Shown in pieces: positions 23,501 through 31,474 of a stretch of DNA of 48,133 nt. Source of the DNA: an uncultured Eubacteriales bacterium (lineage in GTDB: Bacteria; Bacillota; Clostridia; Oscillospirales; Oscillospiraceae); the NCBI GenBank assembly GCA_900540545.1, contig UQGJ01000014.1:1-48133 (forward strand). Reading direction: 5' to 3'. The notes beneath the pieces were generated by a model that was not told the origin of the DNA, ran no database searches, and saw only the letters and a list, made by a program, of their open reading frames with translations. The position numbers and the translations under genes are program-made. Positions within the stretch are counted from its first letter, which is position 1; the number at the start of each line of letters is the position of its first letter.

Positions 23501-26449
23501 TTAGAAATCCAGCTCGTCCCAGGGGATGATTTTGGCGTTCTCAGGGGGGAGGGCGGCGGGGGGCGCGGAGACCTCCTTGGACTCGGAGGAGGCGGTGACG
23601 GTGAAGTCAAACTGGTTCTTATAGTGGACCTCGCCGGTCAGGGTCTGCTTTCCGCCGGCGCTCTTGGCGTCCATGGTGATTTGGAAATCCACGAAGCGAC
23701 CCAGGGTCCGGCCGGGGCGCATATCCATCTCCATGGCGTAGTCGCCGTTGTCGTGGACGGTGACGGTGAAGGCGCAGGCCCGGAAGGCGTCCTCGCCGTC
23801 CAGAGGGTCGTAGGAGTAAGGGACATCAGGGTCCGGGGCGGTGAGGTCCCGGATGAGGTCGTTGACGGTCTTGGTGTCCAGGGAGTAGGTCAGGGCGTTG
23901 CCCGCGCGGGTGAAGCGGCCGTCGCCCAAGAGGAGCGCCACCTGGTCGGCCTGCTCCAGCAGGCCGGCGTAGCTGTCCACGCCTACGGGGTCATAGTAGG
24001 ACCACTTCAGGCGGCGTGCGATGACGCTGTCGTAGAGCATGGCGCCCACGTTGAGGAGGGGGAGGGAGTCCACGGTGCCGTCCTTGTCCACGGTCTCGGT
24101 GGGCAGGGCCGCGCCGGGGGTCACGTAGAAGGGATAGAAGGAATCCAGGTCCATGGAGACCCAGTCGTCCTTGCCCACCGACTCGTCCAGCAGAGAGAAC
24201 AGGGGGGACTGGAGGTACAGGAGCTGGGTGTCCACGTTCCAGTAGAGCTTAAAGGTGGTGGACTTCAGCAGGGTCTTGAGGGTGGAGAGGCTGAACTTGG
24301 CTTCGCTCTGGTCCAGCATCTTCTGAACGTCGGCCCAGTCCTCCTTCGTAAGCTGGGAGAGGACCCCGGCCAGGTCCAGCTTGAGCTCGCACTCCATGGA
24401 GCCCTTGCCGGCCACGGTGGTGGCGTCGATTTTCACGGTGTAGGTCCTGTCGCCGTCCAGGCTGTTGAACAGGGTCAGGTCGATGGTCTCGCTGGAGGTG
24501 GTGCGGATGTTCCGCTGGGCGGTGTCCACCGCCTTGCCCAGCAGGGTGGAGAGCATCCGGTCGATTTGGGTAAAGTTTTGATTCAGCTCCGCGGCGATGG
24601 CCTCAGGGTCGAAGAGGACGGCGGTATCGTAGCCCGCGTCCCAGGCCAGGCCGCAGCCGAAGGCATCGGCCAAATCCCGGAGGGGGACGTAGGTGCGGCC
24701 GTCCTCGGCAAAGGCGGGGGAACTCATGGTGTATTTGCGGTCCTTGCCGTCGGTGGTGAGGGTGTACTTTTTGCCCTCCAGGGGGAAGGTCACGGTGACG
24801 CCGCCCTTGTCGCAGACGGCGGCGTTGGTGGTCTCGTCAAAGGAGACGGTATAGCCCAGGGCTTCGGCCAGGGCGCGGACGGGGATCATGGTGCGGTCGT
24901 TCCGGGCCACGGGCTTGGCGTCGGGGAAGGAGAGGTAGGCCCCGTTGAGCATGACGCTGAGCTCGCCGGGGACGCCGCCCAGCTCCCGCTTGTGGGCGTC
25001 CCGCTGGGCCTTGGCCTCGGCGTTGGCAGCCCGGTCGGCCTTCCAGCTCTCGTAGAGGGCGGCGTAGGCGGACTCCTTCACGGTAAGGTAGTTATCGTCC
25101 ATGTAGTCCTGGAGACTGGTATAGCGGGGATAGTAGTGGGAGGCGTTATACTCGCCGGACTGGAACCAGCGCTCCACGTCGGCCACGAAGGCGGCGGTGT
25201 CCTCGGGCTCGGCGGCCTGGAAGGCGGCCCACTGGTCCTGGGCGGCCTGGGCGGCCTCCTGCTCCTGGATCATGTAGTAGAGCATCTCGGTACGGAACTG
25301 CTCCTCGCTGTCGGTGGTGGGAGCCAGCTCCATATACTCCTGCTTGGAGTCATAGTAGCGGTCGGCGTTATAGACTTCCTTGAAGTACTGGTCGGCGTCG
25401 AAGGCGGCGAATTCCTCCGGGTGTTCCGCGGCCCAGGCGTCCACCTCGGCCTGCATATCCGCGTTTGCGGCCTGCGTATCCAGCATGTCCAGGAGCATGG
25501 CCAGCCGGAATTCTTCCTCGGTATCAAGGCGATAGGCGTCCATATATTCTTCTTTGTCGCCGTAATAGGGATAATGCGTTTCCAGCCAGGCGTCGGCGTC
25601 GAAAGCGGCGTACTCGTCGGGGTGGGCGGCGCTCCATGCGTCGGCCCGGGCCTGGCGCCGCTCGGCGCCCACCTGGCTCTGCACCCACAGCCAGGTCATC
25701 TGGCGCAGGAATTCCTCCTCCGTGGCGTACCCGTAGGAGGACATGTACTCTTCCATGGTCCAGTAGCTGTAAGTATCCTCAAAGAACTCCATGGGGTCGA
25801 ACTCGGCAAATTCCTCCGGGTGTTCGGCGGCGTAGGCGTCGATGTCGGTTTGCTGTTCGGCGGCGGTCTCCTGCTCCTGGATCATGAAGTAGAGCATCTC
25901 GGCGCGGAACTGCTCCTCGCTGTCGGTGATGGGAGACATCTCCATAAACTCCTGCTTGGAGTCATAGTAGCGGTCGGCGTTATAGACTTCCTTGAAGTAC
26001 TGGTCGGCATCGAAGGCGGCATACTCCTCCGGGTGTTCGGCGGCCCAGGCGGCCACCTTCTCCTGGATCATGCCCGTCCAATACTGCTCGGAGAGCCAGT
26101 CCTCCCGCATGTTTTCCTGGAAATCGGCCTCGGTATAGAGGTCGAAGTAATACATATAGTCCTTCTTGGCGTAGTAGCTGCCGTAGCGCGCTGTGAACCA
26201 GCCGTCGGCGTCGAATTCGGCGCTGTGGGCGGCCCAGTAGGCGTCTTTCCAGGCTGCGGCGTCGGCTGCCTCCTGAGCCTGTTCGCCGTACTCGTCCTCG
26301 GTCATGTACTGGCGCTCCAGCATGTCTTCCAGGGAGGTATAGCCGCGCTCCTTCCAGAGGGGTGGATCGGTGTCCTGGTACGCCAGGGCGGGGGCAAAAA
26401 GAGTGCAGGACATTGCCAGGGTCAGGACCAGCGCCAGCAGTTTTTTCAT
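23501..26449 (-). CDS. Large secreted repeat protein with copper-amine-oxidase-N (stalk) domain, 982 aa
   Basis: Signal peptide 1-23 ('FAPALAY'). Six acidic, aromatic-rich repeats of about 66-71 residues span 66-470, each built on 'AAEHPEEFAAFDAD', 'YY.SK.EYM' and 'EEEFR.EML'. A Lys/Arg-rich linker follows, then a stalk domain (about 498-615: 'DRTMIPVRALAEALGYTVSFD', 'GRTYVPLRDLADAFGCGLAWD') and a 360-residue C-terminal region resembling surface proteins that lack enzymatic motifs. Repeats 2 and 5 share 'DADQYFKEVYNADRYYDSKQ' almost identically, 204 residues apart. The ATG overlaps the transposase stop. Probably a cell-surface protein; ligand unknown. Confidence 0.85.
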   Translation of the reverse strand: MKKLLALVLTLAMSCTLFAPALAYQDTDPPLWKERGYTSLEDMLERQYMTEDEYGEQAQEAADAAAWKDAYWAAHSAEFDADGWFTARYGSYYAKKDYMYYFDLYTEADFQENMREDWLSEQYWTGMIQEKVAAWAAEHPEEYAAFDADQYFKEVYNADRYYDSKQEFMEMSPITDSEEQFRAEMLYFMIQEQETAAEQQTDIDAYAAEHPEEFAEFDPMEFFEDTYSYWTMEEYMSSYGYATEEEFLRQMTWLWVQSQVGAERRQARADAWSAAHPDEYAAFDADAWLETHYPYYGDKEEYMDAYRLDTEEEFRLAMLLDMLDTQAANADMQAEVDAWAAEHPEEFAAFDADQYFKEVYNADRYYDSKQEYMELAPTTDSEEQFRTEMLYYMIQEQEAAQAAQDQWAAFQAAEPEDTAAFVADVERWFQSGEYNASHYYPRYTSLQDYMDDNYLTVKESAYAALYESWKADRAANAEAKAQRDAHKRELGGVPGELSVMLNGAYLSFPDAKPVARNDRTMIPVRALAEALGYTVSFDETTNAAVCDKGGVTVTFPLEGKKYTLTTDGKDRKYTMSSPAFAEDGRTYVPLRDLADAFGCGLAWDAGYDTAVLFDPEAIAAELNQNFTQIDRMLSTLLGKAVDTAQRNIRTTSSETIDLTLFNSLDGDRTYTVKIDATTVAGKGSMECELKLDLAGVLSQLTKEDWADVQKMLDQSEAKFSLSTLKTLLKSTTFKLYWNVDTQLLYLQSPLFSLLDESVGKDDWVSMDLDSFYPFYVTPGAALPTETVDKDGTVDSLPLLNVGAMLYDSVIARRLKWSYYDPVGVDSYAGLLEQADQVALLLGDGRFTRAGNALTYSLDTKTVNDLIRDLTAPDPDVPYSYDPLDGEDAFRACAFTVTVHDNGDYAMEMDMRPGRTLGRFVDFQITMDAKSAGGKQTLTGEVHYKNQFDFTVTASSESKEVSAPPAALPPENAKIIPWDELDF

Positions 26450-26937
26450 GTTTGACTCCTTTCCAGTCGCGCGGAAGGATTTTGCACGATGTACGAGCGG
26501 GTCTCCGAGAGGTCCTGGGGGTTGCGGAGGATGTGGTCGTAGTAGTCATCCTGCCACACGGGCTTTCCCCATGTTCGGGTGGTAAAGCCCTTCAAGGCAT
26601 TGATGACCTGTGGCAGTGATGTAGGGGCCGCCGACCCCGGTGGCCCGTCTCCGGTCAATTGTATCAACAGGTGGACATGGTCCGGCATAATGATATATTG
26701 GTCTACATGGACATCGGGGTAAGCACAGTCAATGCCTTGAATCAACTGGTCTACAATCTGGCCTAAAGGGGTGAGCTGAAGCCGCGGGCCGCCGGGGTCG
26801 GCGGCCCCTACGGGCAGAAGAGAGGAAAAGATGTTTTGGTTTCTGACCTTGGCGCAGATGGTGACGAAATAAAATCCGGGCTGGGAATAATCGTAATGCT
26901 TCAAATGGTGATATTTGCGCACCGGATATGGGTTCAT
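26446..26937 (-). CDS. REP-associated tyrosine transposase (RAYT, Y1/IS200-like)
   Basis: 163-residue HUH single-strand DNA transposase-like protein. It opens 'MNPYPVRKYHHLKHYDYSQPGFYFVTIC', has the metal-binding His87-Val-His89 in 'IMPDHVHLLIQL', and a catalytic Tyr candidate Tyr149 in 'SYIVQNP'. RAYTs act on REP palindromes. Two such palindromes lie inside this gene in inverted orientation (26785-26811 and 26621-26648) and are translated in frame as 'VGAADPGGP' and 'GPPGSAAPTS'. ATG 26937 follows AGAGGTGGG; an earlier in-frame ATG would overlap parE. The last codons come from the ribosome-site leader of the next gene, and the stop overlaps its ATG. Confidence 0.9.
   Translation of the reverse strand: MNPYPVRKYHHLKHYDYSQPGFYFVTICAKVRNQNIFSSLLPVGAADPGGPRLQLTPLGQIVDQLIQGIDCAYPDVHVDQYIIMPDHVHLLIQLTGDGPPGSAAPTSLPQVINALKGFTTRTWGKPVWQDDYYDHILRNPQDLSETRSYIVQNPSARLERSQT
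26621..26648. repeat. REP palindrome inside the RAYT gene (copy 1)
   Basis: GTAGGGGCCGCCGACCCCGG followed by TGGCCCGT; stem GGGCC.CC/GG.GGCCC with one mismatch. Same sequence as the REP at 46248-46274 in a mosaic repeat, apart from the T. Confidence 0.85.
26785..26811. repeat. REP palindrome inside the RAYT gene (copy 2, inverted)
   Basis: CGGGCCGCCGGGGTCGGCGG followed by CCCCTAC, the inverted counterpart of the copy at 26621-26648. The pair encloses about 136 bp including the HUH motif codons. Confidence 0.85.
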
Positions 26938-26950
26938 CCATCCCACCTCT

Positions 26951-28933
26951 TTACGAAATATCCGCCAGCTCCAGGTATTTATAGCCGTTTTCGGCAATGT
27001 GGTCCTTTCTGCCGCTGAGGTTGTCGCCCAGGAGGAGGTCGAAGGTGGCAGCGGTCCGGGCTACGTCCTCGGGCATGACCTTGATGAGACGGCGGGTGTC
27101 CGGGTTCATGGTGGTCAGCCACATCATGTCCGGCTCGTTCTCGCCCAGGCCCTTGGAGCGCTGGATGGTGAACTTTTTGCCCTCCAGCTCCCTGAGGATG
27201 TCGGCCTTCTCCGTCTCGTTATAGGCGAACCAGGTTTTTTCCTTGAAGGTGATTTCGTAGAGGGGGGATTCCGCGATATAGACGTAGCCCCGCTGGATGA
27301 GGGTGGGGGTCAGGCGGTAGAGCATGGTGAGGACCAGGGTTCTGATTTGGTAGCCGTCCACGTCGGCGTCGGTACAGATGACCACCTTGTTCCACCGCAG
27401 GTTCATCAGGTCGAATTCCGGCAGGTCCTTGGCCCGCTTGTCGTGGACCTCCACGCCGCAGCCCAGGACCTTCAGCAGGTCGGTGATGATCTCCGACTTG
27501 AATATCTTGCCGTAGTCGGCCTTGAGGCAGTTCAAGATTTTGCCCCGGATGGGCATGATGCCCTGGAAGTCCGAGTCCCGGGCCAGCTTCACCGAGCCCA
27601 GGGCCGAGTCGCCCTCCACGATATACAGCTCCCGGCGCTCGGTGTCCTTGGTGCGGCAGTCCACGAATTTCTGGACCCGGTTGGAGATGTCCATGCTGCC
27701 GGTGAGCTTTTTCTTGATGTTCAGGCGGGCCTTCTCGGCGGACTCCCGGGAACGCTTGTTAATGAGGACCTGCTCGGCGATTTTGCCCGCGTCGAAGGGG
27801 TTCTCGATGAAGTAGACCTCCATCTGGGCCTTCAAAAACTCGGTCATGGCCTCCTGGACGAACTTGTTGTTGATGGCCTTTTTGGTCTGGTTCTCGTAGG
27901 AGGTCTGGGTGGAGAAGTTGTTGGAGACCATCACCAGACAGTCCTGGATGTCGGCCCAGGTGATTTTGCTCTCCGACTTCTGGTATTTGCCCTGCTGCTT
28001 GAGGTAGCCGTCGATGGCAGAGACCAGGGCGGACTTCATGGCCTTTTCCGGGCTGCCGCCGTGCTCCAGCCAGGAGGAGTTGTGGTAGTGCTCAATGATC
28101 TGCACCGTGTTAGAGAAGCACAGGGAGACGGAGAGCTTCACCTTATACTCCGGCTTGTCCTCCCGGTCCCGGCCCTTGCGCTCGGTCTGCCAGAACACGG
28201 GGGTGGTGAGGGCGTTCTCCCCGGCCAGCTCCCGGACGTAGTCCACGATGCCGTTTTCGTACTTGAACTCGGTGGTCTCGAATTTGCCCCCCACCTGGTT
28301 GCGGAAGCGGAAGGTGATGCCCGCGTTGACCACGGCCTGGCGCTTCATCACATCCAGGTAGAACTCGGGGGGGATATTGGTGTCGGTGAACACGTCCAGG
28401 TCGGGCAGCCAGTGGAATTTGGAGCCGGTCTTTTTGCCGGTATAGGGGGTCTTGGTCAGACCGCCCACGTTCTCGCCCTTTTCAAAGTGGAGGGTGTACT
28501 CGAAGCCGTCCCGGTGGATGACGGCGTCGAAGTACCGGCTGGCATACTGGGTGGCGCAGGAGCCCAGGCCGTTGAGGCCCAGGGAGTACTCGTAGTTGTC
28601 GCCGTCGCCGGTGCCGTACTTGCCGCCGGCGTACAGCTCGCAGAACACCAGCTCCCAGTTGAACTTCTGCTCCTTCTCGTTCCAGTCCACCGGGCAGCCC
28701 CGGCCGAAGTCCTCCACCTCGATGGAGTGGTCCTCGTACCGGGTGACGGTGATGACGTCGCCGTGGCCCTCCCGGGCCTCGTCGATGGCGTTGGACAAAA
28801 TCTCAAAGACGGCGTGCTCGCAGCCCTCCAGCCCGTCGGAGCCGAAGATGACGCCGGGGCGCTTGCGGACCCGGTCGGCCCCCTTCAGGGCGGAGATGGA
28901 TTCGTTGCCGTAGTGTTTACTGCTCTTTGGCAT
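26951..28933 (-). CDS. parE: Type IIA topoisomerase B subunit, ParE/GyrB-like (divergent)
   Basis: ATPase subunit partnering the A subunit at 16359-18602; 660 residues. GHKL ATPase motifs: 'RKRPGVIFGS', 'EILSNAIDEAREGHG', 'EDFGRGCPVD', 'GLNGLGSCATQY'. TOPRIM motifs: 'IVEGDSALGSVKLARD' and 'VICTDADVDGYQIRTLVL'. The TOPRIM glutamate motif reads EGDSALGS instead of EGDSAGGS, and the 'PLRGK'-type motif reads 'PIRGKILN'. Both deviations place it in a divergent clade. It starts with ATG 28933 behind a clear promoter. Its natural partner is displaced by the inserted surface-protein cluster. Confidence 0.9.
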   Translation of the reverse strand: MPKSSKHYGNESISALKGADRVRKRPGVIFGSDGLEGCEHAVFEILSNAIDEAREGHGDVITVTRYEDHSIEVEDFGRGCPVDWNEKEQKFNWELVFCELYAGGKYGTGDGDNYEYSLGLNGLGSCATQYASRYFDAVIHRDGFEYTLHFEKGENVGGLTKTPYTGKKTGSKFHWLPDLDVFTDTNIPPEFYLDVMKRQAVVNAGITFRFRNQVGGKFETTEFKYENGIVDYVRELAGENALTTPVFWQTERKGRDREDKPEYKVKLSVSLCFSNTVQIIEHYHNSSWLEHGGSPEKAMKSALVSAIDGYLKQQGKYQKSESKITWADIQDCLVMVSNNFSTQTSYENQTKKAINNKFVQEAMTEFLKAQMEVYFIENPFDAGKIAEQVLINKRSRESAEKARLNIKKKLTGSMDISNRVQKFVDCRTKDTERRELYIVEGDSALGSVKLARDSDFQGIMPIRGKILNCLKADYGKIFKSEIITDLLKVLGCGVEVHDKRAKDLPEFDLMNLRWNKVVICTDADVDGYQIRTLVLTMLYRLTPTLIQRGYVYIAESPLYEITFKEKTWFAYNETEKADILRELEGKKFTIQRSKGLGENEPDMMWLTTMNPDTRRLIKVMPEDVARTAATFDLLLGDNLSGRKDHIAENGYKYLELADIS

Positions 28934-28969
28934 GGGGCTCCCCTCACATTTCCATAATCTATCAGGTTA

Positions 28970-28999
28970 AGTATAGCTCATTTCATAGAGGGGAGTCAA
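28970..28999 (-). promoter_or_regulatory. Promoter upstream of parE-like gene
   Basis: TTGACT (28999-28994), 18-nt spacer, TATACT (28975-28970), about 40 nt before the ATG. It could drive the whole reverse-strand series down to the lipoprotein gene. Confidence 0.75.
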
Positions 29000-29050
29000 T
29001 TAAGAGTTCAGAATTCAGAATGAAGAAGGAAAAATGTGACATGGGAGGAC

Positions 29051-29084
29051 AAAAAACCGCCGCATCCCTGTGGGATGCGGCGGT
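29051..29084 (-). terminator. Strong reverse-strand intrinsic terminator
   Basis: 13-bp perfect stem ACCGCCGCATCCC (29084-29072 with 29068-29056) followed by six T residues on the reverse strand (29056-29051). No reverse-strand protein gene ends here, which points to a non-coding transcript upstream of it. Confidence 0.8.
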
Positions 29085-29335
29085 GGGTCCGCGCTCGGCA
29101 CCTTGAATTTCTTCCTTGTGCGGCCGGGCCTTTGGGCTGGACGGGGAGCCGTCGTCTGCTTTGGGGGTCTGGTTCCTGTTGGAACGGTTCCCAATGCGGA
29201 CCCGTCCCCTTTCGCCTTTCGCCAGAGGGTGAGCTCACCCGGCACCGGCTTAAAAGGAGATGCGGTCCTTTTTTGACAGGTCTGTTTCTCTCTCCCTGTC
29301 CGAGAGCTAGTATGTGCAGCGCGCCAGGTATGAAC
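29085..29335 (-). ncRNA. Possible structured small RNA ending at the 29051-29084 terminator
   Basis: Gap between parE and yaaL. The reverse strand holds hairpins such as GGGTGA-GC-TCACCC near 29228-29241 and GGAACCG/CGGTTCC-like pairings near 29170-29190, then the strong terminator. No recognisable family: it lacks the SRP RNA tetraloop block, tmRNA ends and RNase P motifs. A weak reverse promoter may lie near 29355-29385. The open frames here have poor codon character. Start is approximate. Confidence 0.3.
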
Positions 29336-29395
29336 CGTGGCATATTTGTCCAAACTTTCCATACAATACTTTGTAACAGAAAGGAGGCGGCGCTC

Positions 29396-29644
29396 ATGGC
29401 GGAGGCGGTCAAAGCCTTTTCCTTCCGCAGGCGGGGGGAGAGCGAGCGGGACCAGGAGGTGCGCGCCCTGCGGGAGGGGCTGACCAACACCCGGACCCTC
29501 ATCAACCAGGCCTATACCCTGTTCAATTCCACCGGAGACCCGGACCTCATCGAGTCCTACGTCTTTGAAATCAATTCGCTCCAGGCCCGGTATTCCTACC
29601 TGCTGCGGCGGGTGAAGGAGCTGGAGCAGGAAGAGGGGGCCTGA
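29396..29644 (+). CDS. yaaL: YaaL family protein (DUF2508)
   Basis: 82-residue charged, helical protein of the DUF2508 family: 'EVRALREGLTNTRTLINQAYTLFNSTGDPDLIESYVFEINSLQARYSYLLRRVK' has the family's conserved Asn/Tyr/Phe pattern. ATG 29396 follows AAAGGAGGCGG. In Bacillus yaaL sits between recR and bofA; here it directly precedes the bofA-like gene (2-nt gap), preserving that half of the order. Function is not known. Confidence 0.9.
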   Translation: MAEAVKAFSFRRRGESERDQEVRALREGLTNTRTLINQAYTLFNSTGDPDLIESYVFEINSLQARYSYLLRRVKELEQEEGA

Positions 29645-29646
29645 GG

Positions 29647-29919
29647 ATGGACGGCACCCTGCTCCAGGCCATGCCCTGGGTCCTGGTGGGCCTGCTGGCG
29701 GTGGCAGTCCTGGCGGCCCTGCGGACCCCGCTGAAGCACCTGGGCAAGCTCTGCCTGCGGACGGCCTGCTCCCTGGCGGCCCTGGCGTGCCTGAGCCCGG
29801 TGGGGTCCCTGCTGGGCATCACACTGGGGGTCAACCTGTGGAACGCCCTGGTGGTGGGCCTGCTGGGGGTCCCCGGTTTCGGGCTGCTGCTCATGCTCAA
29901 CTGGGCGCTGTGCGTGTGA
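29647..29919 (+). CDS. bofA: BofA-like pro-sigma-K processing inhibitor
   Basis: 90-residue membrane protein with an N-terminal membrane helix (about 11-27), an intermediate segment and a hydrophobic C-terminal half ending 'GLLGVPGFGLLLMLNWAL', the BofA family hallmark 'N..........G.PG...L'. In Bacillus BofA holds the SpoIVFB protease inactive in the forespore outer membrane until pro-sigma-K is to be cleaved. Its presence supports a spore-forming ancestry. Starts 2 nt after the yaaL stop and is likely cotranscribed. Confidence 0.9.
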   Translation: MDGTLLQAMPWVLVGLLAVAVLAALRTPLKHLGKLCLRTACSLAALACLSPVGSLLGITLGVNLWNALVVGLLGVPGFGLLLMLNWALCV

Positions 29920-29979
29920 CGCCGGGGCGGAAACGACAGGAAATGTTTCCCCGTTCATAAATTCGTCACATCCTTCCGA

Positions 29980-29985
29980 TATAAT
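29980..29985 (+). promoter_or_regulatory. -10 box upstream of SLH gene
   Basis: TATAAT 33 nt before the ATG; the matching -35 is poor, so it may use an activator or another sigma factor. Confidence 0.45.
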
Positions 29986-30018
29986 GAGGCCACTTATGTG
30001 AGAAAGCGAGTGGTCTCT

Positions 30019-30639
30019 ATGAGACGAACCCTGTGCGCCCTGGCGCTGACCCTGTCCCTGTGCGGGGGACTGGCCGTCCCGGCCCTGGCCGCGGGCTATG
30101 CCGACGTGCCCGCCGGAAGCTGGTACGCCGGGGCGGTGGAGAAGGTCACGGCCGAGGGCGTGATGAACGGCACCACCGAGACCACCTTCGACCCCGACAG
30201 CTTTGTGACCCGGGGCATGGTCATGGCCGTGCTGTGGCGGCTGGCCGGGTCCCCCGCCCCCGAGGGGGCCTCGGACTTCTCCGACCTCCAAGCGTGGTAT
30301 TACTACGCCGACGCCGTGGCCTGGGGCCAGGAGCAGGGCATCGCCACCGGCCTGGGGAACGGGACCTTCGGCGGCGGCGACACCGTGACCAGGGAACAGC
30401 TGGCCGTGTTCCTCTACCGCTACGCCCTGGCCACCGGCGGGGAGATCGCCGCCGGTGTGCTGGACCCCTACGAGGATGCCGGGACGGTCCACGCCTGGGC
30501 GCTGGAGGGCGTGGCCCACGCCGTGGGGGCGGGGCTGATCACCGGGGACAGCGACGGGAAGCTGTCCCCCGCCGGGAACGCCACCAGGGCGCAGCTGGCC
30601 GTCATTTTGCAGCGGCTGATGACGCCGGCGGTGGGATAA
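30019..30639 (+). CDS. S-layer homology (SLH) domain protein
   Basis: 206-residue exported protein: signal peptide 1-24 ('AVPALAAG') and three SLH repeats. SLH1 begins 'YADVPAGSWYAGAVEKVTAEGVMNG', SLH2 'FSDLQAWYYYADAVAWGQEQGI', SLH3 'YEDAGTVHAWALEGVAHAVGAGL'; each ends with a 'TR.Q.AV.L.R' motif. SLH triplets bind pyruvylated cell-wall polysaccharide. Having no other domain, it may be a small wall-associated or capping protein. A strong terminator follows, so it is monocistronic. Confidence 0.93.
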   Translation: MRRTLCALALTLSLCGGLAVPALAAGYADVPAGSWYAGAVEKVTAEGVMNGTTETTFDPDSFVTRGMVMAVLWRLAGSPAPEGASDFSDLQAWYYYADAVAWGQEQGIATGLGNGTFGGGDTVTREQLAVFLYRYALATGGEIAAGVLDPYEDAGTVHAWALEGVAHAVGAGLITGDSDGKLSPAGNATRAQLAVILQRLMTPAVG

Positions 30640-30647
30640 AGCGTATG

Positions 30648-30678
30648 GGACCGTGTACAGGGTACACGGTCCTTTTTT
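30648..30678 (+). terminator. Intrinsic terminator after SLH gene
   Basis: Stem GGACCGTGTAC/GTACACGGTCC (30648-30658 with 30662-30672) followed by TTTTTT. Confidence 0.92.
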
Positions 30679-30689
30679 GTCCGCCTGCG

Positions 30690-31362
30690 GGCGGGGAGGG
30701 GGGGGAGCGACCCCCTCCGGGGGTGTCGCCTCCGGCGGGGGTCCTCTTTCTCATTTGAGAAAGAGGACGGAAAGAAAACCAGGGCCGCGGCCCTGGACCT
30801 AGGGGCGGCGCCAACGGGGCTTGGGGGTTGAGACCGGCTTGTGGGGACAAGTCTGCCTTTTTGCTTCCGCCCCGGCCGTTACGGCCTAATGTGCGGTTGG
30901 TCCACCTGTTGCGCTGGCGCGGCGCGCCTAGCGTGGCGAGTCCCGGCAAGGCGGGTGCAGAGACGGGCCGCCGAGGTCGGCGGCCCCTACGGCATGAGCC
31001 GAAGGTCTCTTGTAGGGGCCGCCCACTGGGCGGCCCGTGCAGACTGGCGATAGGCGCAAGACCCCGTAAAAGGCGCATAAACCTTGTGGCGGCTTGTTTG
31101 CACCGAGTAAAACGCAACTATTATCAAGTTTTGCCGGGTCATATGCCGAGGGGCGGCAGCCGGAGTTGTTCGGGCGCGTGCCAATACCGGGCTGCAACGG
31201 CTTTCAAGTCTTGCCAGCAAACGTGAACCGTACCGCCGCCCGGACGTTCCCTGGGTCCAGGGGGCGGCGGATAGGGCATTGAAAATGCCCGTGCCGCCTC
31301 CGGCCCTTCTTTCCGTCCCCTTTCTTCGAGAAGAAAGGGGACCCGCCGGAGGCCCCCTTTGT
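30690..31362. repeat. Mosaic hairpin repeat (copy C), inverted orientation
   Basis: Between SLH and marR genes. In reverse orientation to copies B and E: beta core (about 30826-30958), REP pair (30963-30990 and 31011-31039, inverted to each other), alpha core (about 31078-31251), then hairpin II (GGGGGCGGCGGATAGGGC arm) and hairpin I (CCCCTTTCTTC/GAAGAAAGGGG, near 31317-31340). The other end carries CCTCTTTCTC/GAGAAAGAGG near 30744-30767 and CCAGGGCC/GGCCCTGG. No convincing gene. Confidence 0.82.
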
Positions 31363-31403
31363 GACGATTCTGAAAACATTCCATGAACCTTTCCCGGTAA
31401 GAA

Positions 31404-31432
31404 TTGACGGACGCCGAAGAACGCGATATGCT
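31404..31432 (+). promoter_or_regulatory. Promoter of marR-like gene
   Basis: TTGACG (31404-31409), 17-nt spacer, TATGCT (31427-31432). A CGCAC/GTGCG inverted repeat lies just downstream (about 31436-31453) and may be an autoregulatory operator. Confidence 0.6.
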
Positions 31433-31474
31433 TTTCGCACACGAATCAGTGCGGATTCCGAAAGGAGTATGGCG

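Noticed and set aside
23174..26455. A very long forward-strand open frame (over 1000 codons)
   Set aside because: It is the antisense shadow of the 982-residue secreted protein and part of the next gene; its Gly/Val/His/Leu-rich translation is typical of reverse-complement GC-rich codons, and it lacks a ribosome site.
29015..29362. 115-codon reverse-strand open frame upstream of parE
   Set aside because: It has no ribosome site, runs through the strong terminator and has arginine/proline-rich non-protein composition.
31361..31474. N-terminal extension of the MarR regulator
   Set aside because: The stretch covers the promoter and repeat edge; the ATG at 31475 has correct ribosome-site spacing and the family N-terminus.
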